From Loripinus fragilis (taxonomy: Eukaryota > Mollusca > Bivalvia > Lucinida > Lucinidae), in NCBI GenBank assembly GCA_964019695.1, contig OZ026518.1:82827950-82891949 (forward strand): DNA of 64,000 nucleotides. The letters run 5' to 3'. Position numbers and translations under genes: made by a program. Shown piece by piece: positions 1 to 13,500 of this stretch (positions are counted from its first letter, which is position 1; every line of letters begins with the position of its first letter). The notes under the pieces were generated by a model. That model was not told the DNA's origin and ran no database searches. It saw nothing but the letters and a program-made list of their open reading frames with translations.

Positions 1-113
1 TTTCCATGATTATTCAGATTTTTTTTCAAATTCCATGATTTTTCCATGCAAAGAACTTTGTTTATAGTGATTTTCCATGTTTTCCATGGTTTCCAGAGCT
101 TGTGGGAACCCTG
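1..113. repeat. End of a foldback/MITE-like element
   Basis: AT-rich segment with repeated TTTTCCATG words, ending in GGGAACCCTG at 113. The CAGGGTTC-type end (read on the minus strand) resembles the elements at 1619 and 8137 but the interior differs. It interrupts the last unit of the exon-20 tail array. Confidence 0.4.
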
Positions 114-1451
114 TATAAGCCAAATTCATGGTCATAATGGAGTAATGATCATGATTTTCGCAGCTAATCAGTTGTATTTTTAACTACAGGGCCCATATCT
201 AGGGTAATTATAGCTATAAATACTTTCAGAGGAAGTATAAGCCAGTTTCATGGTCATAATGGAGTAATGATCATGATTTTCACAGCTAATTAGTTGTATT
301 TTAACTACAGGGCCCATATTTAGGGTAAATATAGCTATAAATACTTACAGAGGAAGTATAAGCCAGTTTAATGGTCATAATGGAGTAATGATCATGACTT
401 TCACAGCTAATTAGTTGTATTTTACCTACGAGGCCCACCCATATTTAGGGTTAAATATAGCTATAAATACTTACAGAGGAAGTATAAGCCAGTTTCATGG
501 TCATAATGGAGTAATGATCATGACTTTCACAGCTAATTAGTTGTATTTTAACTACAGGGCCCATATTTAGGGTAAATATAGCGGTAAATACTTACAGAGG
601 AAGTATAAGCCAGTTTCATGGTCATAATGGAGTAATGATCATGATTTTCGCAGCTAATTAGTTGTATTTTACCTACGAGGCCCACCCATATTTAGGGTAA
701 ATATAGCGGGTAAATACTTACAGAGGAAGTATAAGCCAGTTTCATGGTCATAATGGAGTAATGATCATGATTTTCACAGCTAATTAGTTGTATTTTACCT
801 ACGAGGCCCACCCATATTTAGGGTAAATATAGCGGTAAATACTTACAGAGGAAGTATAAGCCAGTTTCATGGTCATAATGGAGTAATGATCATGACTTTC
901 ACAGCTAATTAGTTGTATTTTAACTATGAGGCCCATATTTAGGGTAAATGTAGCGGTAAATACTTACAGAGGAAGTATAAGCCAGTTTTATGGTCATAAT
1001 GGAGTAATGATCATGATTTTCACAGCTAATCAGTTGTATTTTAACTACGAGGCCTATATTTAGGGTAAATATAGTGGTAAATACTTACAGAGGAAGTATA
1101 AGCCAGTTTCATGGTCATAATGGAGTAATGACCATGATTTTTACAGCTAATTAGTTCTATTTTAACTATGAGGCCCATATTTAGGGTAAATATAGCGGTA
1201 AATACTTACAGAGGAAGTATAAGCCAGTTTCATGGTCATAATGGAGTAATGATCATAATATTCACAGATAATTAGTTGTATTTTAACTATGAGGCCCATG
1301 TTCAGGGTAAATATAGCGGTAAATACTTACAGAGGAAGTATAAGCCAGTTTCATGGTCATAATGGAGTAATGATCATGATTTTCACAGCTAATTAGTTGT
1401 ATTTTGACTATGAGGGCCATATTTAGGGTAAATATAGTGGTAAATACATAC
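114..1451 (-). repeat. Tandem array of exon-20 tails with 5' splice sites
   Basis: About eleven units of roughly 121-124 bp. On the minus strand each unit has the last two-thirds of exon 20 (from AAAATACAACTAATTAGC), the TCCTCT|GTAAGT donor and about 35 nt of intron start. Units join at a TATGGGCCC that resembles the exon's own TATGGACCC. The coding part stays open in the exon-20 frame, but no acceptor precedes any unit. Donors are better conserved (GTAAGT) than the one used by the intact exon (GTATGT). Confidence 0.88.
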
Positions 1452-1574
1452 AGAGGAAGTATAAGCCAGTTTCATGGTCATAATGGAGTAATGATCATGA
1501 TTTTCACAGCTAATTAGTTGTATTTTGAAGGGTCCATATGTGATGTCTTCAGATGGCCAATATTCTCCAACAGT
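1452..1574 (-). CDS. Exon 20: PTP D2 (last exon within window)
   Basis: 123 nt, phase 0 both sides, acceptor CTTTGTTTCAG, donor TCCTCT|GTATGT. Encodes [20 protein letters not shown] then [20 protein letters not shown] plus S, equivalent to the Q-Y-W-P...Y-G-P...V-x strand block of D2. The rest of D2, including its pseudo-catalytic loop, must lie beyond position 1. Its 3' two-thirds and donor are repeated about eleven times downstream. Confidence 0.9.
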
Positions 1575-4500
1575 CTGAAACAAAGTACAGTAAATGTTCT
1601 AAAATTTGAACAGTAGTACAGGGCTCATACAGGCAAGTTTGAGTAAAATTCAAGGACTTTTCAAGGACTTCTAAAGACTATCCTATAGTTTTCAAGGACT
1701 AAAAATTCATGAAAAATCCTGATTAAAGGGTTAAAATTCCACTTCAGAAATGCTAGACTGAGATAATGGAGAAATTAGTACTTGAAAATTAACATAAAAC
1801 TGTTGTGCTTTTATTTGGTGCAGCATTTGCTGCACCAAATAAAGGCACACTAGTTTTATTCTTATTTAGATCTTTATCAACAGTGTTAATTGCTACAGAA
1901 AATAGAAGAATTCAAGGACTTTTCAAGGCCTTTGCGTGATTTTCCAGTACTTCTCAATGCATATTTAATTTTCAAGGACTTTTCAAGAAAGCACTCTAAA
2001 TTCAAGTACTTTTCAAGCATGTGCGAACCCTGTAGTAGCCTGCCACAAATGCCTAGACAAACAGGGCAGACCCAGATCAGACTGCTTCTGAAGAAGCAGT
2101 CTAATTACGGCCTTCTATGTTTTCCCTGTTTTCCAGCCCTGCTATCCAAGATTTCTTTAGTGAACAGAAAGAGAAAAGTGTTCAAAATTTAGAACATTTA
2201 CTGAACATGTAAACATACATGGTGATAGCTAGCCTGGGTTCCAGTCTGATCATTTTTTCTTCTTTTTTATTTTTCCGTTCCTTGGTCAGAAATGACAGCC
2301 TGGGGAACTCTGATTTCAATCGACAGCGCCACCTGGATTTTTCCTCAAATTTTGAGGGGTAAAGCCATGATCGATAACGCTATCGGATAACTCTATTGTG
2401 CTATAAATAGTAACAGGAATTCCAGTGAAAAGATAGATAGAAAGGCAAACATTACCATAGATATTCCTTCCTCTATCGTATCATCGAATGCACTTTGTGG
2501 ACGATAGTTGGCATTGAAACAGCGTTTTTTGACTTAGGTGTATTCGTTAAGTAGTTAGTTTTCTGCCAAAGCGAAACACGCATTTAATACACAGGGTCGA
2601 GATACACACAAGACATCCGAGAAAAACTTAATCTCCTTTGAATTTTTGCAATATTTTTGATACTTCAGTTTCATCTTTGTGTTTGAAAATTATAATTCTT
2701 TGTTTTGGATCAATCGGTCTCGAACCAAGTAAACGAATTCCATCTTTATTCACGTTTTACGAGGAGTTTCCATGATCGGATCGATGTCTCATCATCTTTA
2801 TTACGTCACACTAAAGCAATAGGCTATAATTAGATTAATCGGCTTATCGGATTATCAAAGGAAAATACTACGGATGTCCCCAGGCGTCAATATTAATCGA
2901 AATTAATAAAGGACAACCGATACCTTTGATGTGGTATATTTTTATTCTCTTCTTTTTCGAATATTAGCATTAGGTTAGAAATATTGCCAAAATATTGACG
3001 AATGGACCCAGGCTAGGTGATAGCTGAAAATTTCTGATATCAAGAAATTCAAAACTTAAAATCTAAAAATTATGCCAACAAAAAATAAATAATTTCTAGT
3101 TTTTGAGCATTTAATTGTGTTTGGATCAGCCAAAATAAATCAGAGACACTATTATAATCTGCCTAAATCAGCGTTTAGAGGTGGACTTTCTATAAAGAAA
3201 ATTGGTCTCAAAATCATGAATTCATGAATGATCCTGAAAACTTTCACCCACAATATTAAGTCTGGGTACAAATCAAATATGTATGGCAGCTTTTCAGGAG
3301 TACTAAGCTGCTCAAAACTGGCTTTAATACTTTAAACTCTTAAACTACTAGGACATTTATTCAGCACAAAAATCCTTCAAATTGATTGGACCCAGATTAG
3401 GTCCAATGTTTTATTTTAATCTGCTTAATTCAGTATTTTGAAGCCATAAAATCCTGAATTCAGGAGAAATCCTGAAATAGAACAACAACAATCCTATCTA
3501 GCAGGTGTGGTTAAAATCATAAATCTGAATTGAAGTTGAGGTTAAAATATTTGCAAATATTTTGCAGTTTTCTTTGGTATTCAAATATCTTTGTCCAATT
3601 AACTCTTTCCTTGCTAGCAGAGACTTTTGTAGTCTGCTGAAAACCTTTGCAAACAGTTTGAACCCAGCTCAGGATCTGGATCCAAACCATTTTCTCTGAT
3701 AGTGCTCCTGAAAGAATTTTTTGAAAAAGTATAATTTTAAAAAAGTAAGCAGACCACAACAAGAGCATGAAACATTAGGCCAACCTTAAAAATATTTTTG
3801 TTTCCCCTTACCCGACCCTTATTTACTGGTATGTACTTAGTCGGTCGGTCAGAAACATATTTTTTTAACTAAAAATCCCAAATGGGATACCAATTAAACT
3901 TAATTGTATACAGTAAAACCTGTCTTAAGAGGCCACTCAAAAAAAGACATCGCATAATGCAGGTCAAAAGTATTGCAGAATGCTCCCAGGGAGCATTCTG
4001 CAATACTTTCAACCTGCATTTAGCGCCCATTTGTCTTAACAACCTTTGCGTATATCTTTGAAAGGCTGTTTTAGGCAGGTTTTACTGTATAGTCCTACTA
4101 TAGGCAATAAAATTAAATACACAAACAATTTGCTAAGATAACACTGTTTACATTGGACAATTCTCTCAGGTTGCAATGAAATTTAAAAAAAAAAATCTTG
4201 ACTGAAACTTTTTTGAGTAGGGCCTTTTTTCAGGGTCGGTCGGGTAAGGGAAAACAAATAAAATTCTAATTTAGGCCCTACCCAGGATGCAAATACAGTC
4301 AAAACTCTTTATAACGTCACTCATTATAACAGAATATTCAATATCGACATAAATTTGCTGGGAACGGATCTGTTTCCATTAAAATTCCCTCTTTATAACA
4401 GAATATTCACTTAACGACAGCGACAGTAACTTCTGGGAACAGATATATATTTTCTATTGAAACTAAATTCATTATAACAGAATTTTTACCATGTGTCAGT

Positions 4501-7500
4501 CAATTTGGTGATCAGGACAAGGTATTTTGCATGAACAGGGTTTTTGTCTCATTTGATAAGAGGGAAGCTTTGTGCATTTTGATGCGATATGAAATTGAAC
4601 TGATGTATACATCTGGAACAATAGGATATTAATACCATTTATATAATATTTTCTTTTACCAAAAGATATGATGTGGAAATCTGGTACTGATCAGAATTTC
4701 CTTATAACAGCAAATTCATTTTAGCGTCAAAGACAGCTTGGAACAAACAATGCCGTTATAAAGAGAGTTGACTGTAGTTAAACTACTTACCTCATCATTG
4801 TCATCACTAATATTGTTCATCATAACCAGTGTAGACACATGCTGGTCATACACGAGGCGCCAGAAGTCCGTCACAGTATGAGGTAGTGGCATCTGGGTGA
4901 TCAAAAATGCTATCTTGTTCAAACAAGTCTGCAAAGACAATTATGTCTTCAACATTGTTTACTAAATCATACCATCACGCACACACTTAGTCAGTTTTAA
5001 CCCTTAAAGCGTCAATCGCAACAAAAGTTGTCTGCTGAAATGTTTAAGAAGACTCTATGGCAAACAGTGTGGACCCAGATCAGACTGCTCCTATTGGAGC
5101 AGTCTGTTCTGGGTCCACGCTGTTTGCTTCTATACTTAATTTGTCAGTAATGTTAGGCAATCATTTGCAGCAGACCACTTCAGCAGATGGCATTTTCAGA
5201 TGCATTTTTTCTTGGCGCTTTAAGGGTTAAACCATACATGCAGAAGAGAACTGTAACTGGAATAAACTGAAATTTACCCATTCAAAAATGTGTCTGTGCT
5301 AGCTAGAAGTTCTCGCGGTCAGATATTTATTCAGAAATTAGTGATATGGCAGTCCTCCTTGTCAAGATTTAACAACTCATATTCAGAAACAAAAACCGAA
5401 ACTTGTAACAGCTGACTTCATCATTAAACTACCACCGCTATATGGGCCACATCGCGAGAAAACCTGTCTTCGGTGGTTCCGTCAAAGCGAGTTTCAAACC
5501 GGTCTCCTCAGCTACAGAGACTATCTAGAAAATTGAAATTTCGCCTGTACTAAAATTACCTATGATACTTTCCAAAAAAGGGAATAACAAAGGTGCTGAT
5601 CAGACTGTGCGGATGCACAAGCTGGTCTGCGCCTGTGTTGTTCGCACCCCCCCGAAGACAGGTTTTCTTGCGACGAGGCCCATATAACATGCCTGAGTGC
5701 GTTTCAACAGCCGTTATTTTGCCCATAAAAATGGAGAATGACATATTAAAATGAATTTTTAAAATTTGCAAAAATAAGCAAAATAATGAAAAGAAATATT
5801 TTAAGAGTGTATTATTATTCAATCTGACACTAGATTTTAGGTATTGACATTTGTTGCAATCCTCTATAAACATCTAAGCCAAGATTAAAATGAAAACACT
5901 TTTTTCACGGACTAAGTTAATCCCTTTTTTAAAAGACCAATGGAATTTTCCATAGAGGTTGATACAAGTCAGGATGGTCCATTGTATATATTGAGGGGTT
6001 ACAGGTTATAACTTCCAAAACATATATTACATTCTCTGAAGATTGATTTTGTTCCAGCAAACAGTGCAACGCCTGATGAAATGCCGCCTTATGTGGCATT
6101 TCATCTGGATCTTCACTGTTTTCCATAGTACCCGTTTGGGCATTTCCAGTCCTCAAAAGGTTAACCCTTAAAGTGCCAAGAAAAAATGCATCTGAAAAAT
6201 GACGTCTGCTGAAGTCGTCTGCTGCAAATAATTGCCTAACATTACTGACTAATTTAAGTATAGAAGCAAACAGGGTGGAGCCAGATCAGACTGCTCCTAT
6301 AGGAGCAGTCTGATCTGGGTCCACACTGTTTGTCATAGAGGCTTCTTAAACATTTCAGCAGACGAGAAAAGCAGATGACTTTTGTTGCGATTGGCGCTTT
6401 AAGGGTTAACATGTCAACTGTATTGCAAAAGACTTACTTTCATGTGAGCGTAAATGGTAATGGATCTATTCTAGGAAAATACATGTGTTTTTTGGTTGGC
6501 TTATTCACACCGGGTAGGCAGCAATTGAAAACACCAATACTATCTAGGAACGTAGATCAAAAATCGATAGAAATAGTGTTTGCGACAAATGACAATCGAA
6601 AACAACGTTTCTATTGATTTTTGGTCCGGGTTAGTCGATTGTTGATAGCGTTTTCCATTGCCGCCTACCCGGTGTGTTATTAGAGCAGGTAATCATTATA
6701 TTGTTGACTGTGTGGGCATACTCACCGGCAAAAATACAGCATTGATATATTCATTAGATCCCCTGACAGGTGTTGCGAGGTATGCCCGGTAGGTGTCTAC
6801 AGGAACAATATCAGAGTAGCGGTTCTTGGCAAGGTTTTCTTCCAGGTGACCAGCAGTGAAACAATTCTCGTCTAATGTGGCGGACATCTCGTTCAATGTC
6901 TGCGGATTTAACAAAGCAAGATAAGGTTTTCAAATGCGCAGGCATCATCCGATGCTTTATACAACATGGGCAAATTACGTTTGAGCGGAAATCATACCAT
7001 GACGGAGTATGAAATGAGCGGAGAACCATACAGTCAAAAGAGTGAATAGATAAACCATTCAAATGAGCGAATTTTCCAGGTAATTAGTACAGGTAATACC
7101 CTTTAAATAAGTATTCACTCAGTTGTATTACCTGTAAAGGCCAATATTGCTCAGGCCTTAATAGGTGATTCGGAGCACCTTACAGTGGAGGATCCAAAGG
7201 GGATTCAGGGGGTTCCCCGCTATTAAAGGGGACGGCAACCCTGATGATTACTATGTTTAATGTAAAAGATCTTAATAAACCATGAATTTTGATACCAGTT
7301 TCTTCTAAATCGGTTGAAAAATGTGGAAGTTGTGGGCGTTTGAATATTTGCAAATGGACTGTAATAGAAGCGGCCATATTGTAGGCTTAGTGACGTCGCT
7401 CAGCCTAATTAAATATGCGTATTCAAAATAAAATACAAACCAATGAATTATTTGCATTAATCTTTAATGAAACATTTTCCTTATGTATAAAGCTGCATAT

Positions 7501-10500
7501 CTGCTGAAACACAGATGATGTGATAGTAGTGATAACTAAAAATTAAGCAGTTGAAAAAATTCTGAAAACTAATTAAATATTCAAAATGGCAGCTAAATGT
7601 TGGCCCTATTGAATTCTTTAAATGCCCATAACTTGCCCATTTCCCACCAATTTTGATGATACTTGTATCAAAATTGATGGTTCATAGAGCTCTTTCTGAT
7701 GAAATATACTTATCATTAGGATTGCTGTCCTCTTTAAATATCCTATGAAAATTACCAAATTATTTCTTTTTCATGGGATATTTAAGATAAATGAGACAAA
7801 ACCAGCAAAGCCAAACCCCACACCTTTATACATATGGACCCCCATTTCAAGGAATCCTCCCCCCCCCCCCCCCTGCATCTATAGGTATACCTGGAAAATT
7901 TGCTCATTTGAATAATTTAAACATCCGCTCTTTTGCCTTATGGTTCTCCGCTCTTTCGTAAAAATAAATCTGCTCTTTCGTATTATGGATCCGCTCAAAT
8001 TTAAATCTCCCTACAACATAACTTATTATTTCAGAATGGTTGGGTAAATTTTATTATTTATGGTTAAGTTTATAATTATGTTTATGGTGTTAGATAAACA
8101 AACTTTATGACTCTGATTTGTGATTATTTTCTTATCCAGGGTTCATACAGGCAAGTTAGAGTAAAATCCAAGGACTTTTCAAGGACTTCTAAAATTCTTG
8201 AAAACAGAGCCTCTCCAACTGTTTTCATTGACAAGGACTTAAAGTTAATGAAAAATTCTGATCTAAGTGTTAAAATTCTACTTCAGAAATGCTAGACTGA
8301 GAAAATGGAGACATTAGTACTAGAAAATTAGTATAAAATTGTTGTGCCTATAGCTGATGCAGCATATGCTGCACCAAATAAAGGCACAACAATTTTATAC
8401 TGACTTAGAATCTTATAAACTGCGCTAAGTCCAACAGAAAATAGTAGAATTCAAGGACTTTTCAAAGCTTTTGAGTGATTTTCTAGTACTTTTCAAGGCA
8501 GATTTAATTTTCAAGTACTTTTCAAGAAAGCCCTCTAAATTCAAGTACTTTTCAAGCCTGTGCGAACCCTGTTATCCATCAGTTTAAACATTTGTTTTGG
8601 GGTGCTCAAAAGATCTGTCTCATTGAGACAGATCTTTTGAGCACCCACAAGATAAGTGTTTGTTGAAAACTAATTTTTAAATATGCACTCTTATCTGGAG
8701 GTTAAAATGTATTTTATCTTCATTTTATCTTAAATTTTAAAGAATCAGATATTTAAACAGTTTGCAAGATTTTGTTTGACTATTTTTGTACAACGTTACC
8801 ATTGACGTCAATGGAAAAGTGGCATTTTTAAAATTTAGACATAGAAATTTTATTTTGTGTCGAATAATGTACAACATGTAACATAAGCCCAGTAGGGCTT
8901 TTACTTCGACAAACAAGAATACTATTTGAAAAGTGCAAAGTCTAAACTTCATCTAAATTGTATAGTATATGCATCTTTTATTTAGCCTTACAGCAATTAT
9001 AAAGTTATTGCCAATTAATCTTGATATCACAGAATAAAGAGATTCTTGTAAACTATGGTAAATTAATTTTGTGTAATTACTATAGGTCCTTGACTGTAGA
9101 TGACTTCCTATACAACCACATTCGGGAAAGTCCGCCACAATTCGAGGATCGAATCATGTCTCGGGTGTATGTAAGGAGCATTACATGTAGTACTATGTAC
9201 CAAAAAGCTACATTTTGTTTGCCAGAACTGGCGTATGGAAAATTAGTTCTGTAGCATTTTGGTTCAGCTCTATTAAAAATCGATTATTCTGATTTTCCGA
9301 AAAGTTTTATCTGCAGGATAAATGAAGTTTATTTTATTCCATAAAATATCGCTATAGCATCTTCTTTTTTACGACGGATATTGTGGAATGTTGCAACCGT
9401 TTGTTTCGCTGCAATCAAACTTGTTATTGTGCTGGCATGGTTTCTGTGAAGTCAATGTCACGTTATCGAAGTCCATGAAAAGTAGACCCTCTATGTACGG
9501 CAGAGGTTGATTCCTGGGTAAGATAACTTGAGTAAGATGAGAATATTTATCCCGCGATAAAATCTCAGATATCGTTATCCAGTGTACAAGTATAACCTTA
9601 CCTCATACTGTTCTTGTAGTTTGGTTTGATTGCTGTAGTCAGTCTTATCTTCTAGTAGCGACCAGTAATAGCGACAGAAGTCCCCCACGGGTATCTCCAG
9701 CTCTTTGGTTGTAAGAGCCTCAACAAGGGCTTTATGTACAAACTCATACTGGATCTATTAATAAATCACAGGTTTAGTAAACAAAAACTTTCAGCGTAAA
9801 ATTGTAAATATTTTCTTACCCATCAATTTTCACATATGTTTTGGGTGCTCAAAAGAACCGTCTCATTGAGACTGTTCTTTTGAGGAATGCGGGTCAACTC
9901 GGCCTTGGGTCAAGTCGGCCTGAGTCAAGTCGGCCTGGTTCAACTCGGCCCTGTCATTTCGGGCTGGTCATAGCCTAATTTTTTCAATTAATGATGCCAG
10001 TACTATTCTAGTTGGTATGTGTTTTATTAAAACTGTTCAACACAAGTTTGAGAAAATAATGTTTGGCCCTACTTTATCGTTGGTCTGTCAATCTTGACTG
10101 TATTACTCCGGCTCCCTGTCCGACTTAATAAAGGTAGCATAATGAAGATGTAAAACAAAGAGAATAGAGTCTCTGAGAAGTAAGAATATATATACCCGAC
10201 AAAAAAAGAAACGCACCACTTAGAACTGTTCAACTCCCAGGAAGATCACAAGGGATAGAACTGTTTAGTTTGTATCAGTGTAAAGGCATGTCAAGTATTG
10301 CTGCGTCACACGTCTTTTGCAATCTGGCGCCAAAAATGTGTTAAAGAAAATTGGTCACTTGGTTGAACCTAGTGGGGGTCAAATTGTACCGTTCGTTTTG
10401 GCCACGTTTATGACGGGTAAGAAAAAAAAAGGTGTCACCACTGTAACAGTTCACTTATAACAAAACAGTTCCATTCCTATGGACTCCAACATAGTGCTAT

Positions 10501-13500
10501 AAAGGGACTGAAATGAACATGGCCTAATAAGCTCAATGTGTGCATAACTTTTTCAAAATTCTATACCCTTTTTTGAAAAGAGTGTAGATCCAGATCAGCT
10601 GGCTTCATCAGAAGCCAGCTGATCAGGATCCAAACTGCTTTTCATCCACACGATGACTCCACTCTAAAAACGGCATAATATCACAGGATTGACAAGAAAT
10701 CAGAATTTCATGTAGTGTAAACAACCAGTTAAATACTCAGTGTTGGCTTAAAGGAGCATGTGCATTTATTAGGTCTAATACAGTACTTACTTCGGTATCA
10801 CAGTATTATTGGGGAGTGCAGTGGCTCAGTGGTAGAGTGCTTGACTCAAGACCGAGGGGCCGCGGGTTGGAGCCTCACCCGCATCACTGGGTTGTGTCCT
10901 TGAGCAAGACACATTAATCCTAGCTTAGTACTGGTTCAACCCAGGAAGACCTGTCCCTGTATAACTGAAAGATTGTTGATGGGACGTAAAGAATCAAATC
11001 AAACAAACAAAATAAATGAAGGTATTATTCATGTACTTATTCGGCTAGAAGATATTATGGATCACACATGTTTTTTCATGTATTAACATTTGCCGCTTCC
11101 GGGGAAGGTGTTTGAACACAAGGTCAATAGGCCGAGTGCTCAAACATCTCCCGAGAGACGAGGCAAGTGTTAATGCAATGAAACAAACATGTGTGATCGT
11201 TATTCTTGCATATTTTACCTTATTCCAACTAAATTCTCACTAAAACGCTGTTAAAATACTAAAATATCCATTTTCTTACACTGAATTTCTCTAAACAAAA
11301 TGGTGTTGACGGTTAACTTTCGTCAAAACGTCATAGCCATTGTGCAATGTTTTCGCGAACAAAAGCATTGACAAAATGATCAGTCTGGTCCACTGCACTT
11401 TCTGCATATAACATCATGTAAATAACTGGGGGATTATGTGAAGTATTTTAAAGTCCAAACCCATGTTCAAACAGCACATGAATCTCCTGATTTGAACATG
11501 GATTCTCGTTCATTTGACAATGGATTAAAACAGCCTTACAAATAGGTTTCTATAGATGCAAGAATGGAGGATTACTTGTCAAAAATTAGGCCACATACAA
11601 AAATCAGTATTGTCCGTTTCAGATACAAGATGTTCTTTTCTTCTAAACTCTTTGAATGCTGGGAAATTTTTCATGTTTTTATTGTCCTCTGCTGTCAGAC
11701 TTTTTTCAAAAAATAACTTTTCTAAAAATTCTTTCAGGAACACTATCAGAGTGTCAAACAGATTGGATCCCAATCAAGACTGATTTTCTGTCGGTCCTGA
11801 TCTTGGTTTAAACTGTTTACAAAGGTTATCAGAACACGACAAAAGTAGCCGTTAGCAAGGAAAGATTTAAACAATCCCCAAAAAAGATGTGTTTGTGTAA
11901 CAATAATGCCTTGGAAGATATATAATTCATATTATAGCTATATTGAACTATTATTTTATTTATTTTCAAAAGCAGGTCAAAGATAAAGGTCATATTGTTT
12001 GGTATATTTGAAAAGCTCTTCCCACGAGCTAACCATATGTGAAATATAAAATCTCTAGGTCCAGTAATTCAAAGATTATGCCCAATGTTACAATTTGTTG
12101 CATGCAAAAATGGGCCTCGATGCGAGGAAACCTGTCTTCCGAGGTTTGGGCACAACAAAGGCACAGACCAGCCTGCACATCCGCGCAGTCTGATCAGCGC
12201 CTTTGTTAATCGCTTATTGGAAAGTATCATATCTAGACTGGCAGCCAGGCAAATTTCAATTTTCTAGCTATTCTCTGTAGCTGAGCACTGAAGAGGCTGG
12301 TTTGGGAAACGCCGAAGACAGGCTTTCTCTCGTCTCGGCCCAAATAATATGGGCCTCGTCGCGAGAAAACCTGTCTTCGGGGTTTTCTGACAAAGCGAGT
12401 TTCAAACCAGCCTGCTCAGCTACAGACACTAGCTAGAAAATTGAAATTTCACCTGTAGCAAGTTTACATATGATTCTTTCCAAAAAGCGAATAACACAGG
12501 CGCTGATCAGACTGGGCGGATGCGCAGGCTGGTCTGCACCTGTGTTGTTCACAAACCCCCAAAGACAGATTTTCTTGCGTCAAGGCCCATATGGCCCCAT
12601 ATTATTGATATGGGGGGCATAGAAACAGAACAAAACTTACGTCTCTCTGTAAAAAATTGGTCCTTTGGTATCTCATATCTGTTACTTTCCTGAACACATC
12701 AATATGGCTTTCAGCTTTGGGGGGGGGGGGGGGGGGGAGGGGGAGGGGGCATAGAAACAGAACAAAACTCACATCTGTCTGTACGAAATTGGTCCTTTGG
12801 TATCTCATATCTGTTACTGTTCTGAACACATCAATATGGCTTTCAGCTTTGGCTTGCCGTAATAAATAATCTATTGCTATAAAAGTCCCGGTTCTACCTA
12901 TTCCCGCGCTGAAAGGAGACATAACAAGGGTCAAAGGTTATACTTTTTTCATACTCAACTCAGCACTAAATTTATAATATAGCTTTCAGCTTTGGCTTGC
13001 CGTAATAAATAATCTATTGCTATAATAAAAGTCCCGGTTTTACTTATTCCCGCACTGAAAGAGACATAAAAAGGGCCAGAGGTTAAACTTTTTTCATGCT
13101 CAACTCAGCACTAAATTTATAATATAGCTTTCAGCTTTGGCTTGCCGTAATAAATAATCTATTGCTATAAAAGTCCTGGTTCTACCTATTCCCGCACTGA
13201 AAGGAGACATAACAAGGGCTTTCATGCAAGGCATCAGCTCAATAGCATTCTATTAAATAACTAAGTCTGACCCACTATTTCAAACATAGCACAAGAAAAC
13301 CTTAAAAAATGGATTTTTTTCTATTCCTGCACGAAAATATTGTACATGATCTTTCTTGTCAACAATCATATTGCAATTCAATGTCATAATCCAAACTCAT
13401 CATCATAATTAACATCAAATATTACATAATTTTACTTTTTTCGACCAAATCATGTTTAAGGATCTTCTACAGTCTTAAGGATTGCCCATAAAAATGACCA

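Noticed and set aside
114..1451. CRISPR-like or centromeric satellite array
   Set aside because: Units are exon-20 sequence plus donor and intron head, without unique spacers; the host is eukaryotic.
10811..11012. Functional tRNA gene
   Set aside because: A and B boxes are present but no complete cloverleaf, and the same unit with a common body and tail recurs at 14.1, 20.4, 31.3 and 32.1 kb, as expected for a SINE.
12085..12267. 60-codon plus-strand frame as a gene
   Set aside because: Lies wholly in a foldback element with two further copies.
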